Shown here: piece by piece, positions 55,590 to 63,861 of the stretch
Layout: each line of letters starts with the position of its first letter
Numbering within the stretch: position 1 is the stretch's first letter
NCBI GenBank assembly: GCA_018820765.1
Contig: JAHJNN010000007.1
Location: 164,620-228,619 of the forward strand
DNA: 64,000 nt
Reading direction: 5' to 3'
Source of the DNA: Gammaproteobacteria bacterium
Lineage (GTDB): Bacteria; Pseudomonadota; Gammaproteobacteria; Burkholderiales; Thiobacillaceae
Notes under the pieces: generated by a model
What the model was told of the DNA's origin: nothing
The model's database searches: none
The model's input: only the letters and a program-made list of their open reading frames with translations
Program-made: the position numbers and the translations under genes

Positions 55590-56558
55590 TCAAGGGGAAA
55601 CCGTGGCCTGACCCAAGCCAGGTGCGTTGCTGCGCGCCTCCATGAACCCGGCCAGAATCGGACCGCAAATCATGCCGAGGGCCAGGCGCAGGTCTTTGTT
55701 GGGAACCACCATCGTGGTCGGGCGCGACATGAACGCGCCGGGAATGCGCCTGAGCAACTCGGGAAAATCATGGCGCTCGCGGTCGCGGAAATGGATGACG
55801 CAGAGCGATTCGTCGGCCAGCGGCACGTCGCGCGCAATGAACGGGTCGGAGGTATCCACCAGCGGCATGCGCTGGATATTGATATCGGTCAGGCCGAACT
55901 GGGGAACGAGGTAATGGATGTAGTCGTCCATGCGACGCAGGATGGTTTCCACCGATTCTTCGGGCGTGCACGTGCCCTTTTTGCAGTCGCGGTGGATCTT
56001 CTGTATCCACTCCAGGTTGATGGCAGGCGCCACGCCGATCAGCAGGTCCACGTGCTGCGCCACATCGATGCCCTGGCGTCCCGCGCGACGGTCTATTTCC
56101 GGCGGAAAGTGGCGCGAGTCGACTTTGCGGCGCGTCCAGGTGTTGGCCATCAGGCCGCCATGCTGCCCCTCGTAGAACAAGAGATCGCTGCCCGGCTGCA
56201 GCGGCGCCCAGGGCGTGAACTCGCCAGCTTGCACGCCCAATTCCACGCCGTGCTCGGTAGTGTGCGCATACTGGCGAACCACCCCGCTGCCGCATTCGCC
56301 ATAGGTCCGGAAAAACGATTCCAGCTCCTGGAAATGATTGCACTCCGGCCCGAACCAGGAAATGTTGCGGCCGCTAGCCCGCGCTTCCTCGAGCAAGGCG
56401 GCGAACTGCCGATCGGTATAACGCCGGAAACCGTCGCCATGAACGATCGCGGGTTTGATGTTCAGGCGCTGGAAAATGAACTTGAACGCGTGGCGTATCG
56501 TGGACAGGCCAGCACCGGACGAGCCGGTCACAGCAATGATGGGATGCTGCTGGGACAT
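55590..56558 (-). CDS. Divergent phosphoribulokinase
   Basis: Protein of 322 aa, class I-like PRK, which makes ribulose 1,5-bisphosphate for the Calvin cycle. Family features: GSSGAG at 12-17, D42 (HGDGFRRY), LEWIQKIHRD, ILRRMDDYIHYLVPQFGLTD, and SDPFIARDVP. Differences: the Walker A loop ends GLST where GTT is usual, the conserved His after GDxF is Arg45, and there is an insertion of about 25 residues (RRKVDSRHFPPEIDRR) between YEGQHGG and the AQHVDLLIGV strand. So it may be a paralogue with changed regulation or substrate. No cbb gene is adjacent. Confidence 0.8.
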   Translation of the reverse strand: MSQQHPIIAVTGSSGAGLSTIRHAFKFIFQRLNIKPAIVHGDGFRRYTDRQFAALLEEARASGRNISWFGPECNHFQELESFFRTYGECGSGVVRQYAHTTEHGVELGVQAGEFTPWAPLQPGSDLLFYEGQHGGLMANTWTRRKVDSRHFPPEIDRRAGRQGIDVAQHVDLLIGVAPAINLEWIQKIHRDCKKGTCTPEESVETILRRMDDYIHYLVPQFGLTDINIQRMPLVDTSDPFIARDVPLADESLCVIHFRDRERHDFPELLRRIPGAFMSRPTTMVVPNKDLRLALGMICGPILAGFMEARSNAPGLGQATVSP

Positions 56559-57117
56559 GATCGGTTATTCCCCCGGATTGGCCAGAAGGCCGCAGAGCAG
56601 AAAGTTTAACCCGCGCATCTCGCGAAGAACAGAATCCGAACGAGACCCGGGACCCGTCGAGCGCGTGGCGCCCATTCGAGCCCTGCCCCTTGATTCACCG
56701 CCCTATTGTTACCTCAATCAGCGGTTGCCCTTCGGACACCGTGGTCTGCCCCCAGCATTTAATCGTGTCCGCCCCCATTCACTGACCTGTCGGACAGGCC
56801 CGGTTACAATTTTTGCTATCAGATAGCGGGGACTAAGTACCCGCCATCAAAAAGGCGGGCGAGAAGGTGTTCGTGCTTGACTACGGTCGGCTAATGGGTG
56901 ACCCCTTTAGCTTCGTTGTGTCCCGACCATGAATGGCCGCATGAGGCACTGGGCGGGACACCCTATCTATGCAAAAATACCTCAACCCTCTATTTCTGCT
57001 GGCTCGGCATAACAAGGGGACTTCAGCAACACATTTCCACAGGCAGTAGCCATCCCCCGGCAAAACCGGGGGGATTACCTGTTTTATTTAGTATTTTTTA
57101 TATAAGGAAGGGGCAGT
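56559..57117. other. 559-base intergenic region with repeat words and hairpins
   Basis: No gene. It contains ccagcatttaatcgtgtc (56752-56769), shared with 62465-62482, and the neighbouring cttgattcacc word, also shared. A hairpin acccgcc/ggcgggc lies near 56840-56860. Around 57030-57085 a larger fold is likely: tcccccgg-caaaa-ccggggga closed by cagg/cctg, followed by ttttattta, 30 bases before the next gene. It could be an attenuator; I did not match a known riboswitch. Confidence 0.45.
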
Positions 57118-57513
57118 ATGAGTTTTAAGTATCTTGCTTTTGGTCTGATGTTGGTTACCTCGTTGGGCTTTGCACAAGAATCACCGATGGACCGAAAATA
57201 CGGCAATGTGACCTGTGAGCAGTTAGGCCCCGGCGCCTGCCCGCAGCCTGCCAAGCCACCTACTGACACAACCTGCCCCGAGGGACAGATTATGCTGAAC
57301 GAACAGTGCAGCAGCACCCCCCCTGGATCAGGTGCATCGGCTCCCGGGCCGGTGTGGGGCCCCAACCAGGTGATCTATTGTCCCCTTGCTCACCCTGGAC
57401 AGTGTTTCGACACGCTCGAAGCTTGCAACAATAGGGGGTATATGGCGCCCTGCGTGCAGACCACAGTTGGCGAGCGCGACGCACAGCCTATTTTTGCCCC
57501 CAACCCCTTTTAA
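57118..57513 (+). CDS. Small exported Cys-rich protein
   Basis: Protein of 131 aa. Signal peptide ending LGFAQ; the mature part has seven or more cysteines in a Pro/Gly-rich setting (NVTCEQLGPGACPQP, TTCPEGQIMLNEQC, YCPLAHPGQCFDTLEACNNR). Good ribosome site (aaggaagg). Function unknown. Confidence 0.7.
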   Translation: MSFKYLAFGLMLVTSLGFAQESPMDRKYGNVTCEQLGPGACPQPAKPPTDTTCPEGQIMLNEQCSSTPPGSGASAPGPVWGPNQVIYCPLAHPGQCFDTLEACNNRGYMAPCVQTTVGERDAQPIFAPNPF

Positions 57514-57898
57514 CCTACGGGTGTCACCTTTCGATCACATCCGTGTGACCCCGGCTCTCTGGCAGAGAGCCTGGGTCTGACTGATCTTGCGCACCAGCAA
57601 CGGTCCGCTGCCTCTGCATTGCCAGGAGCGCCTTCGTCTACGGAAGGCGCTCAATCTGACATATTCTTTCGGGCTCACGCCATTGTTGATTGAGATTCTC
57701 CGACGCTGTCTGGAAATGCGGTCTCACGCTTCCTGAAAGTATCTGCGCTGCCGTACGTTCACTTTCCGGTCAGTCAGATCGCATCGCCTCAACTGCAGCC
57801 ATTTGCAACACCGCGGTCGATGGCCACGGAACGCTTTGACGACCGTCAAGGCATACCGTTAATTCGTCCTATATCTGCTGAAAGAAACCAGAACGGGT
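57514..57898. other. 385-base gap with two perfect hairpins
   Basis: Hairpin 1: ggctctct / agagagcc (57553-57571). Hairpin 2: gagcgccttc / gaaggcgctc with a 7-base loop (57626-57652). No T-runs follow, and no convincing gene is present. On the minus strand a short frame encoding NNGVSPKEYVRLSAFRR is protein-like and could be a decayed regulator end, but this is weak. Confidence 0.45.
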
Positions 57899-58648
57899 TC
57901 AGAAGCTGTAGCTGATACCAGTTGAGTACCTGAGATTGTAGCTTTCGATACCAACCTCCGGCTCCGCATCATAGTCATACAGGGTCTGCAGTGAGACTGA
58001 AAGCTTCTCAGAGATCGGGACCCGAAGCGTCAGTACGGATTCCCCACGCCAGTCCGACCACTGCGATACATTGGGTGTGGCCATCGCTGAAAAAGTCAGC
58101 GTGGAGCGCTCTCCCAGCTTGGTTTGCAGTGCAACATAAAGATTAGCCCGGGAATTCTGCTCCTCGGTGGGAGAGGTTATAAAGCGCACCTGTTCCCGGA
58201 CGACACCTACACCGAGGGCGTAACTCAGCTTCTCTGATGGCGCTGCCTTGGATTCGTAGCGATAACCGATTCCCCCTTCCGTATGTTTACTGAGGCCTTC
58301 TAGTACATCCCTCTGGTACTGCGTGAACACCTCTATGCCGTGTTTGTCGGTCAGATGGGCAATCGCGCGCACCTGCGCTTTTTCCTGCTCATCGGTCTTT
58401 ACGCCCTCAGTCTGCGTATCGTTGATCTCACCTGAAAACTGCCAGGTAAATCGATCACCGCGATGAGTGCTATTCAGCTCGAGGCCATAGTTCTGGCTGT
58501 CCCGGTTTCCCGAAGAACCACTGATTCCCACGCTAACGGAAGAGTAGCTACCAACATTCAGGCTGGTAAACAGCTGGTCATGCACATCCATGGCATGCCC
58601 GAGAACCGGCAAGAAAAGCGTTGTAGTAAGTAGAATTATTCGATACAT
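57899..58648 (-). CDS. DUF481-type outer-membrane protein
   Basis: Protein of 249 aa. Signal peptide ending GHAM, then alternating beta strands throughout (NYGLELNSTHRGDRFTWQFS, GIGYRYESKAAPSEKLSYAL) and a C-terminal aromatic residue (STGISYSF) that is the usual barrel end. The DUF481 family includes salt-induced outer-membrane proteins. Start MYRIILL chosen by signal peptide and ribosome site. Confidence 0.82.
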   Translation of the reverse strand: MYRIILLTTTLFLPVLGHAMDVHDQLFTSLNVGSYSSVSVGISGSSGNRDSQNYGLELNSTHRGDRFTWQFSGEINDTQTEGVKTDEQEKAQVRAIAHLTDKHGIEVFTQYQRDVLEGLSKHTEGGIGYRYESKAAPSEKLSYALGVGVVREQVRFITSPTEEQNSRANLYVALQTKLGERSTLTFSAMATPNVSQWSDWRGESVLTLRVPISEKLSVSLQTLYDYDAEPEVGIESYNLRYSTGISYSF

Positions 58649-58870
58649 CAACAGGACCCCCCGGGGCAAAAAGAAAACGTGCAAGGTTAGAGCACTTTTC
58701 CTAAAAACACGAGTCCGGCCAAAAAAATGGAATAAATGGGGTCCGACTGAGGTAACCCGGGTTTTTCGGACACTTTTAAATGGCGACAATAGCCAGGGGG
58801 GTGTCAGATGGAAAGACCCAAGAAGAACCCACAGCGCGTGCCGCGCGTGAAAACGCTCATTCGCTCATTC

Positions 58871-58916
58871 GGGGTCAGGTCTTGCAGTGCAATACGTTAA
58901 TGCAAGACCTGACCCC
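58871..58916. repeat. Perfect 16-bp inverted repeat
   Basis: ggggtcaggtcttgca (58871-58886) and its exact complement (58901-58916) flank a 14-base loop. The word ggggtcag continues in the following bases. Related to the degenerate copy at 50197-50258. Confidence 0.85.
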
Positions 58917-59007
58917 CAATATTGACCCCAATATCTTGTTCGCCCTCTCTTCGTCGGTTCCATCAACACGTAGAGTGTGTTTGAACGTTTTTCTGAGGAG
59001 AGGTCAT

Positions 59008-59076
59008 ATGAAGATGATCGTGACAACTGCGATGACAATGGCGCTTGCCGCTGCCGCATGCTTGTGCCGATCATGA
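59008..59076 (+). CDS. Short signal-peptide-like ORF, possibly frameshifted
   Basis: After gaggagag, ATG at 59008 opens MKMIVTTAMTMALAAAACLC and stops after RS (22 aa). It is an export or lipoprotein signal without a mature protein. One frame over, the sequence continues as ADHEGLARRPW, so it may be the broken start of an exported protein. Confidence 0.35.
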   Translation: MKMIVTTAMTMALAAAACLCRS

Positions 59077-59126
59077 AGGGCTGGCGCGTAGGCCATGGAC
59101 TTTCCTGATTAGAAGGAGGTGGAATC

Positions 59127-59321
59127 ATGCAGCTTATGACGCGAAAGAACGGTGGTGAAACTCCGCTCCAGGAGGTGGCTGATGCCTGGAAGAGAGAGGA
59201 CCACAATCTTGGCTGGAGCACATACGAGGCGGACGCATGGGCCGTTGAATATGCCAAGAAGACACAGCAAGAAGCAAAAGAGGCGCTCCTGAAAGAAGCG
59301 CCAGCCAAGCCCGGCCCATGA
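59127..59321 (+). CDS. Small Glu/Lys-rich protein
   Basis: Protein of 64 aa starting MQLMTRKNGGETPLQEVADA after a strong ribosome site (agaaggagg). Predicted helical, hydrophilic, with VEYAKKTQQEAKEALLKEAP. No family recognised. Confidence 0.6.
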   Translation: MQLMTRKNGGETPLQEVADAWKREDHNLGWSTYEADAWAVEYAKKTQQEAKEALLKEAPAKPGP

Positions 59322-59409
59322 ATATTCCAGAAATTCGCTTTTCGCCTGCGAATCAGAGGGACAGACAACGAGTTTGCCAGCACCATCACGCAAAACCGTG
59401 ATCTGTCCC

Positions 59410-59661
59410 CTATTGTTCGAGCGCATCCTGGCCTTGAACCTTCCCCACGAAGCCTCGCCCGTGGCCAGCCATGTCACCCTGAGTTTCGGCGTGTCTTCGT
59501 CCGAGCCTGCTTCCGTCTCCTCGCCTGCCGAGTTGATCCGCACATCCGACATCGCGCTCTATGAAGCCAAACGCTGCGGACGCGACCAGATTGTGGCCGC
59601 CCCGAAAACGGCAGCTGATCTGGATCGCGTGAGCGAAGGGGCCAGGATGGAAAATTTCTAG
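59410..59661 (+). pseudogene. 3' fragment of a GGDEF gene
   Basis: VTLSFGVSSSEPASVSSPAE and RTSDIALYEAKRCGRDQIV are the last third of a GGDEF domain; the active site and everything upstream are gone. The fragment starts at cccctattgttcgag, the recurring junction word. It has no start of its own. Confidence 0.8.
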
Positions 59662-59681
59662 CGACTTAAAGGGGTCAGCGT

Positions 59682-60038
59682 TTAGCTGCTGGAATCAGGC
59701 GTCGTGCTCGCCTCGTCCTCGCGTAGAGCGGCCCATTTCAGCAGCGCATCGAGCGCCGGGCAGAGTGCCTGACCCCAAACGGTCAAGCCGTATTCGACCT
59801 TCGGTGGCACCTGATGGTGGACGATCCGACGAACAACCCCGTCTAATTCCATCTGGCGAAGCTGCTGGATCAGCATCTTCTGCGTAATGGCAGGAATCGC
59901 TCTTTCCAGTTCGGAGAATCGCAGTAGCTTGCCACCGAATAAATGAAACAGGATCACCAGCTTCCACTTTCCTTCGAGAATCTTGAGCGCCTGCTCAACG
60001 CCATCGGCGGCCGAGGTGGGTGTCCAATTTTTATCCAT
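59682..60038 (-). CDS. HxlR-family transcriptional regulator
   Basis: Protein of 118 aa, winged helix: LEGKWKLVILFHLFGGKLLR, then ELERAIPAITQKMLIQQLRQ and GLTVWGQALCPAL. The usual HxlR N-terminal cysteine is missing. Divergent from the SnoaL-like gene, which is probably its target. Confidence 0.9.
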   Translation of the reverse strand: MDKNWTPTSAADGVEQALKILEGKWKLVILFHLFGGKLLRFSELERAIPAITQKMLIQQLRQMELDGVVRRIVHHQVPPKVEYGLTVWGQALCPALDALLKWAALREDEASTTPDSSS

Positions 60039-60162
60039 ACTTTTTAGTTTGTACCTTACTTATTCGTGCGTTCTTGTTCTTTTTGGAGCTTAGTTTCATC
60101 CTTCTAACTTATCAATTCGGATCACACAGGGTGATCCGATCATTCACGAAGGAGCGATCTGC

Positions 60163-60489
60163 ATGTCTATCAATCTTCCAAAGCCCATTGACGCCTATTT
60201 CGCCGCAGACCGGGGCGACAGCGAGGAGGTTGCCCGGTGCTTCACTGAGAACGCCGTCGTCAAGGACGAAGGCCACACCCACAACGGCTTGGCCGCCATC
60301 AAGCAGTGGCAAATGGATTCCTCAAAGAAGTACACCTACACGAGCAAACCCTTGGCTTCCGAAAACAAGGATGGCAAAACCATCGTCACCAGTCGGGTGA
60401 CCGGTAACTTCCCCGGCAGTCCCGTTGACCTTCGATATCTCTTCGGCCTCGAAGGCAACAAGATTGCATCACTGGAAATCATACTGTGA
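60163..60489 (+). CDS. SnoaL/NTF2-like protein
   Basis: Protein of 108 aa with the cone-shaped NTF2-like fold pattern: PKPIDAYFAADRGDSEEVAR, GHTHNGLAAIKQWQ, SRVTGNFPGSPVDLRYLFGL. Small enzymes or ligand-binding proteins; substrate unknown. Good ribosome site gaagga. Divergent from the HxlR gene and followed 9 bases later by tag. Confidence 0.88.
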   Translation: MSINLPKPIDAYFAADRGDSEEVARCFTENAVVKDEGHTHNGLAAIKQWQMDSSKKYTYTSKPLASENKDGKTIVTSRVTGNFPGSPVDLRYLFGLEGNKIASLEIIL

Positions 60490-60498
60490 GCTTCAACC

Positions 60499-61062
60499 TT
60501 GAACGATGACGAAAGAAATATCCGGTGTGTATGGGCTGAAAACGACCCATTGATGCAGGCGTATCACGACACGGAGTGGGGCGTCCCAATCCGTGATTCA
60601 CGCTTGATGTGGGAGACACTGATGCTGGAAGGATTTCAGGCGGGCTTGGCCTGGATCATTGTGCTTCGCAAGCGCGAAGCGTTCCGCAAAGCCTTCTCCG
60701 GCTTCGATCCGGCCCGGGTCGCGCGCTTCGGCGAACGTGACGTTCTGCGCCTGATGGCCGATCCCGGCATCATCCGGGTCAGGGCGAAGATAGAAGCCAC
60801 CATCCGGGGCGCACAGATTTATTGCGAGATGGAAAACCGGGGTGAGCACTTCAGCGACTTCTGCTGGTCGTTCACCGAGGGACTGACTATCCAGGGCGAT
60901 GGGCAAAGCTGGATAACGAAGTCAGCACTTTCCGAACGCATCTCGAAGGAGCTGAAGCAGAAAGGATTCAAGTTCGTCGGTCCGACCATCGTCTATGCGT
61001 GGATGCAGGCGGTGGGCATCGTCAATGATCACTCAACGGGCTGCTTCCGAAGGGGCAGGTGA
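60499..61062 (+). CDS. tag: DNA-3-methyladenine glycosylase I
   Basis: Protein of 187 aa that removes 3-methyladenine from DNA. Zinc-site residues C10 and H23 at the N-terminus, H178 and C182 near the C-terminus (NDHSTGC) and the motif MLEGFQAGLAW are present. Start is TTG at 60499, just after the SnoaL-like stop, suggesting coupling. Confidence 0.93.
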   Translation: MNDDERNIRCVWAENDPLMQAYHDTEWGVPIRDSRLMWETLMLEGFQAGLAWIIVLRKREAFRKAFSGFDPARVARFGERDVLRLMADPGIIRVRAKIEATIRGAQIYCEMENRGEHFSDFCWSFTEGLTIQGDGQSWITKSALSERISKELKQKGFKFVGPTIVYAWMQAVGIVNDHSTGCFRRGR

Positions 61063-61129
61063 GCCACGCGCGGGCTCGACGGCGTGGCTCATCGTAACAG
61101 GATGGAGGCATCCGCCAATGCGGGAAAAA

Positions 61130-61330
61130 CGGGGTCAGATATACGTCAAATGGGGTCACCGTCAAATGGCACCGTCAATGAAATGGGGCCCCAATGGAAT
61201 GGGGTCAGACTGAACTGCCCCCTTTAACTCGCTCTCTAACTATTGTCCGCAGTGGGGATAAGGTGTCTGACCCCATTTATTTGTTTTCCATTTATTTGTT
61301 TAACCCCATTTATTTGTTTATTTGCTCGCC
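61130..61330. repeat. Cluster of ggggtcag / ccatttattt repeat words
   Basis: About 200 bases containing ggggtcagatatacgtcaaa, several further aatggggtca and aatggggcccc variants, gaactgccccctttaac, and a 23-bp string from 61260 that starts aaggtgtctgacccc and is identical to 63836-63858. The motif catttatttgttt recurs three times near 61280-61320. No gene fits. This is the densest repeat tract in the window. Confidence 0.85.
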
Positions 61331-61333
61331 GGG

Positions 61334-62380
61334 CTAGAAGGCCCCTCTCTCAGGCGGCTCAATCCATTTCCTCGGGTCGGGGCGCCAAGCGGCATCGGAC
61401 TCCTTTTCCAGCAAAGCGCTGGCCGCTGCACCCAAGTCCATGTCGAAGTGCTGGGCAGTGGCTCCGGCGCCGGCGTCTTCCAAATTTGCGTCATTCACGA
61501 ATGTGGCGAAACGCGGCCAGTCGGCGCTTAGTTGATCAACGAGAATGCGTGCCAAGTCATACGAAAGCATGTTGCCGTCGTCCGGGCGAAGGAAGGACTT
61601 ACCCGACCAGAACTGCTGTATTTCATCGGCGCCCCAGAAGCCCAGATGCTTGACGTGCATCTCATGCGGGGAAAACAAGGGCCGCCCGGATGGGCTCAAC
61701 CGCTTCTCCGTATTGACCGCGAGTCCTTCATTGAGCCACGCCGGAATGGGAAGATGGCTCACGAGACCATGCACCATTTCGTGAACGATCACCGGCTCAA
61801 TCGCATGGAGGTCGTCCTTCACCGTTACGAAGTGGCCGCACCCCGCATTGATATGCATGCCACCGCTCATCGCAAACTCACCCGACTCGGGGTAGAAATG
61901 CGACACGTAGCGGTAGTAGGCATCATGGTCGTCGAAGACCACGAGGATATTCATTCCCCAGTCAGCTCTTCGCGCCACGCCGTCGAGCAAACGAAGGATG
62001 CGGCTCTCCGTTTTGGTCATGAACTCGAGCGTTGCTTCCGCCATGTTCAGTTGCAAGGACGACAGCAACATCGCATCGCCTGATTCGCGAAGCGAATAAC
62101 CCGCACCCAAGGAATCCCGCAAGAGCGCGAGCCAGGCCAGTTCGCACTTACCCCATGCCTCGGCTCGCTTGTCTTCAGGCAACGCGTCGATCCATCGATA
62201 CACCGCATCCCAGTCGAAATGAGGGAAACCGTGAACCTGCTTCATAAGCGGTTCAAGCGACAATCCTTCAGTGCCCGGAATCTCGACGCTCGAGGGCGGC
62301 GGAGAGATCGGCCCTGACTCGGCCTCAGAGGGAGGCGTTGACTGACGACCGTTCAAAACCGACTGAAGGAATTTGAGCAT
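61334..62380 (-). CDS. Zinc metallopeptidase (HExxH)
   Basis: Protein of 348 aa. IVHEMVHGLVSHLP gives the HEMVH zinc motif (200-204) and PAWLNEGLAVNTEKR the downstream glutamate, the pattern of gluzincin-type peptidases. The first 45 residues are a Pro/Ser-rich stretch without a signal peptide, so it is probably cytoplasmic. A truncated paralogous end lies at 55440. Function unknown. Confidence 0.85.
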   Translation of the reverse strand: MLKFLQSVLNGRQSTPPSEAESGPISPPPSSVEIPGTEGLSLEPLMKQVHGFPHFDWDAVYRWIDALPEDKRAEAWGKCELAWLALLRDSLGAGYSLRESGDAMLLSSLQLNMAEATLEFMTKTESRILRLLDGVARRADWGMNILVVFDDHDAYYRYVSHFYPESGEFAMSGGMHINAGCGHFVTVKDDLHAIEPVIVHEMVHGLVSHLPIPAWLNEGLAVNTEKRLSPSGRPLFSPHEMHVKHLGFWGADEIQQFWSGKSFLRPDDGNMLSYDLARILVDQLSADWPRFATFVNDANLEDAGAGATAQHFDMDLGAAASALLEKESDAAWRPDPRKWIEPPERGAF

Positions 62381-62430
62381 CGTTTTTTTTCTATCCCAGG
62401 ACGAGCGGCTGTTCTACGAACGAATGGTAC

Positions 62431-62590
62431 GAACAAGTGAGGTCAGATTCCATTTCCCACCGCGCCAGCATTTAATCGTGTCTGAGCCTATTTATTGGGC
62501 GCGAAATCAATTCGAGCCTGGCCCCTTTGATTCACCTTTGATTCAAACCGACCCGGTGGTTCGAAGGATTAATCGGGCCTGGCGCCTTTA
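62431..62590. repeat. Repeat tract overlapping the 3' end of the PEP-CTERM gene
   Basis: Includes aagtgaggtcagattccatt, ccagcatttaatcgtgtctg (shared with 56752), gcctggcccctttgattcacc and cgggcctggcgcctttaaat. The same words appear in other order at 56673-56772 and 54165. It is built of the same modules as the other tracts. Confidence 0.75.
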
Positions 62591-63098
62591 AATCCCTCCT
62601 ACGGCATGCCATGAAGCCAACCACCCCAAGACCAGCCAAGAACATAGCGTAGGTTTCAGGTTCAGGCACTGCAGGAGCACTCATTTGGTATGAGTCGGCG
62701 AATCTATAACCATCCTTAATAACTTGGAAGTCATTGCTGCTTACAGTCACCGAACCAGATAGCACCGTAAACAGAATTACCCCTTGAAAGTCTTGCCATA
62801 TATCTAGCTTGGTTACACCGATGCTATCCGTAGGTGAATTGAAATCATTGCTCCAGATAACCGGCCCAAAAAATGAGTCCTCAAACAACTCCAGCCGAAC
62901 AACTTCGCCTGCATCTAGCAGGTCATCCGAGAAGTAGAGCGAAGTCCCGCCCTGATTTGCGTACCCCACGTATTCGACTGAAGGTAAGCTGGCGAACTCA
63001 TGGATAAAGCCCTCACCAGAGTTGAGTGTGATCGCTGCGGCCGTAGTGGGAATGCAGATAAAGCCTAAGATTGCCACCAGTCGTTGAAGCTTATTCAT
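62532..63098 (-). CDS. PEP-CTERM sorting-domain protein with repeat-derived tail
   Basis: Protein of 188 aa. Signal peptide ending TAAA, a beta-rich domain, then the PEP-CTERM signal VPEPETYAMFLAGLGVVGFM followed by ACRRRD. In normal members the protein stops just after the basic cluster; here 19 more residues (LKAPGPINPSNHRVGL and so on) follow, coded by the repeat word cgggcctggcgccttta. The sorting signal may be impaired. Confidence 0.85.
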   Translation of the reverse strand: MNKLQRLVAILGFICIPTTAAAITLNSGEGFIHEFASLPSVEYVGYANQGGTSLYFSDDLLDAGEVVRLELFEDSFFGPVIWSNDFNSPTDSIGVTKLDIWQDFQGVILFTVLSGSVTVSSNDFQVIKDGYRFADSYQMSAPAVPEPETYAMFLAGLGVVGFMACRRRDLKAPGPINPSNHRVGLNQR

Positions 63099-63438
63099 TG
63101 TTCTTCTCCCTCCCGAGTTTGTTCTTCATTGCTGGCCATGGATCATGATCCACAACCGCCGCCCATCAACAGCAATACTTGTTCCTCAAATACTAGTAGC
63201 CCACCAACCCTTTGTTGCAGCGAAGGAAATTATTACGCGAACGGGAAAATCAGTTCGTATGTGTAAAACATATCGACACCGTTTGTTGAGGAAATGGTGT
63301 CTTTCATTGTTGTTAATGCGCTACAGGGGACAGAGAGACGCCAAGCTCTGCAATCCATTTCCTCGCGGGGTCAAACAAATGGCAAACAAATGGAGTCAGA
63401 CTCCATTTCCGATAAGCGATCGATCGCCGTAACAGGCG
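63099..63438. other. 340-base gap with repeat words
   Basis: No gene. The upstream part (63099-63320) is AT-richer and should hold the PEP-CTERM promoter. From 63320 on it carries repeat words: ctgcaatccatttcctcgcg, ggggtcaaacaaatggc and gagtcagactccatttcc. Confidence 0.5.
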
Positions 63439-63654
63439 TCAAGCATAGGCAAGACGCCTGCCTTTCGGGGTCGGCACGGCCCGTCCGAGTTCCTCGGCCG
63501 TGGCAATCCAGAGCGCGATCGCCTCATTGACGCTGGCAAGCGCAGATTCCTGCGAATCGCCATGTGCCATGCAGCCGGGCAGTTCGGGGGCTTCGGCGAC
63601 GAAGGCCTGGTCGCCCTCGCTCCAGTACAGAATGATTTCGTACTTCCGATTCAT
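63439..63654 (-). CDS. HicB-like antitoxin
   Basis: Protein of 71 aa of the HicB/UPF0150 type: IILYWSEGDQAFVAEAPELP, then GCMAHGDSQESALASVNEAI. It would bind and neutralise the HicA toxin. No separate DNA-binding domain is present (short form). Overlaps the hicA stop by 4 bases (ATGA). Confidence 0.88.
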   Translation of the reverse strand: MNRKYEIILYWSEGDQAFVAEAPELPGCMAHGDSQESALASVNEAIALWIATAEELGRAVPTPKGRRLAYA

Positions 63655-63818
63655 TCGTCGGCTCCAAGTTTGTACTGGAGAATTATGGCGCGGACTTGGC
63701 GAACCTGGTAGGGCTTGGCCTTGCCGCCATCGCGCTGGAGGTTGATCAGTTCCAGTACGTCCGGATGGCTGAAGATGTGATGGCTGCCCCGGGTATGCTG
63801 CGAAAATCCGAGGCTCAT
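63651..63818 (-). pseudogene. HicA-like toxin, 5'-truncated
   Basis: 55 codons from an ATG at 63818: SLGFSQHTRGSHHIFSHPD, then NLQRDGGKAKPYQVRQVRAI. The fold's conserved His (GSHHIF) remains, but the N-terminal helix of the family is missing; upstream residues YDVL are still protein-like and then the sequence runs into a ggtgtctgacccc repeat. It may be inactive or start at the inner ATG. Confidence 0.75.
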
Positions 63819-63835
63819 CAGGACATCATATAGAA

Positions 63836-63858
63836 AAGGTGTCTGACCCCATTTATTT
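63836..63858. repeat. 23-bp repeat copy between two truncated genes
   Basis: Exact copy of 61260-61282 (begins aaggtgtctgacccc). It lies between the broken 5' end of hicA and the broken 5' end of a methyltransferase fragment. Confidence 0.85.
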
Positions 63859-63861
63859 ACC

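Noticed and set aside
57030..57090. Second GEMM riboswitch
   Set aside because: It has a GC hairpin, but the gcaaa and gacgcaaagcc core words are absent.
57600..57720. AraC-type regulator remnant
   Set aside because: Only one short stretch (NNGVSPKEYV) resembles the family; too little to call.
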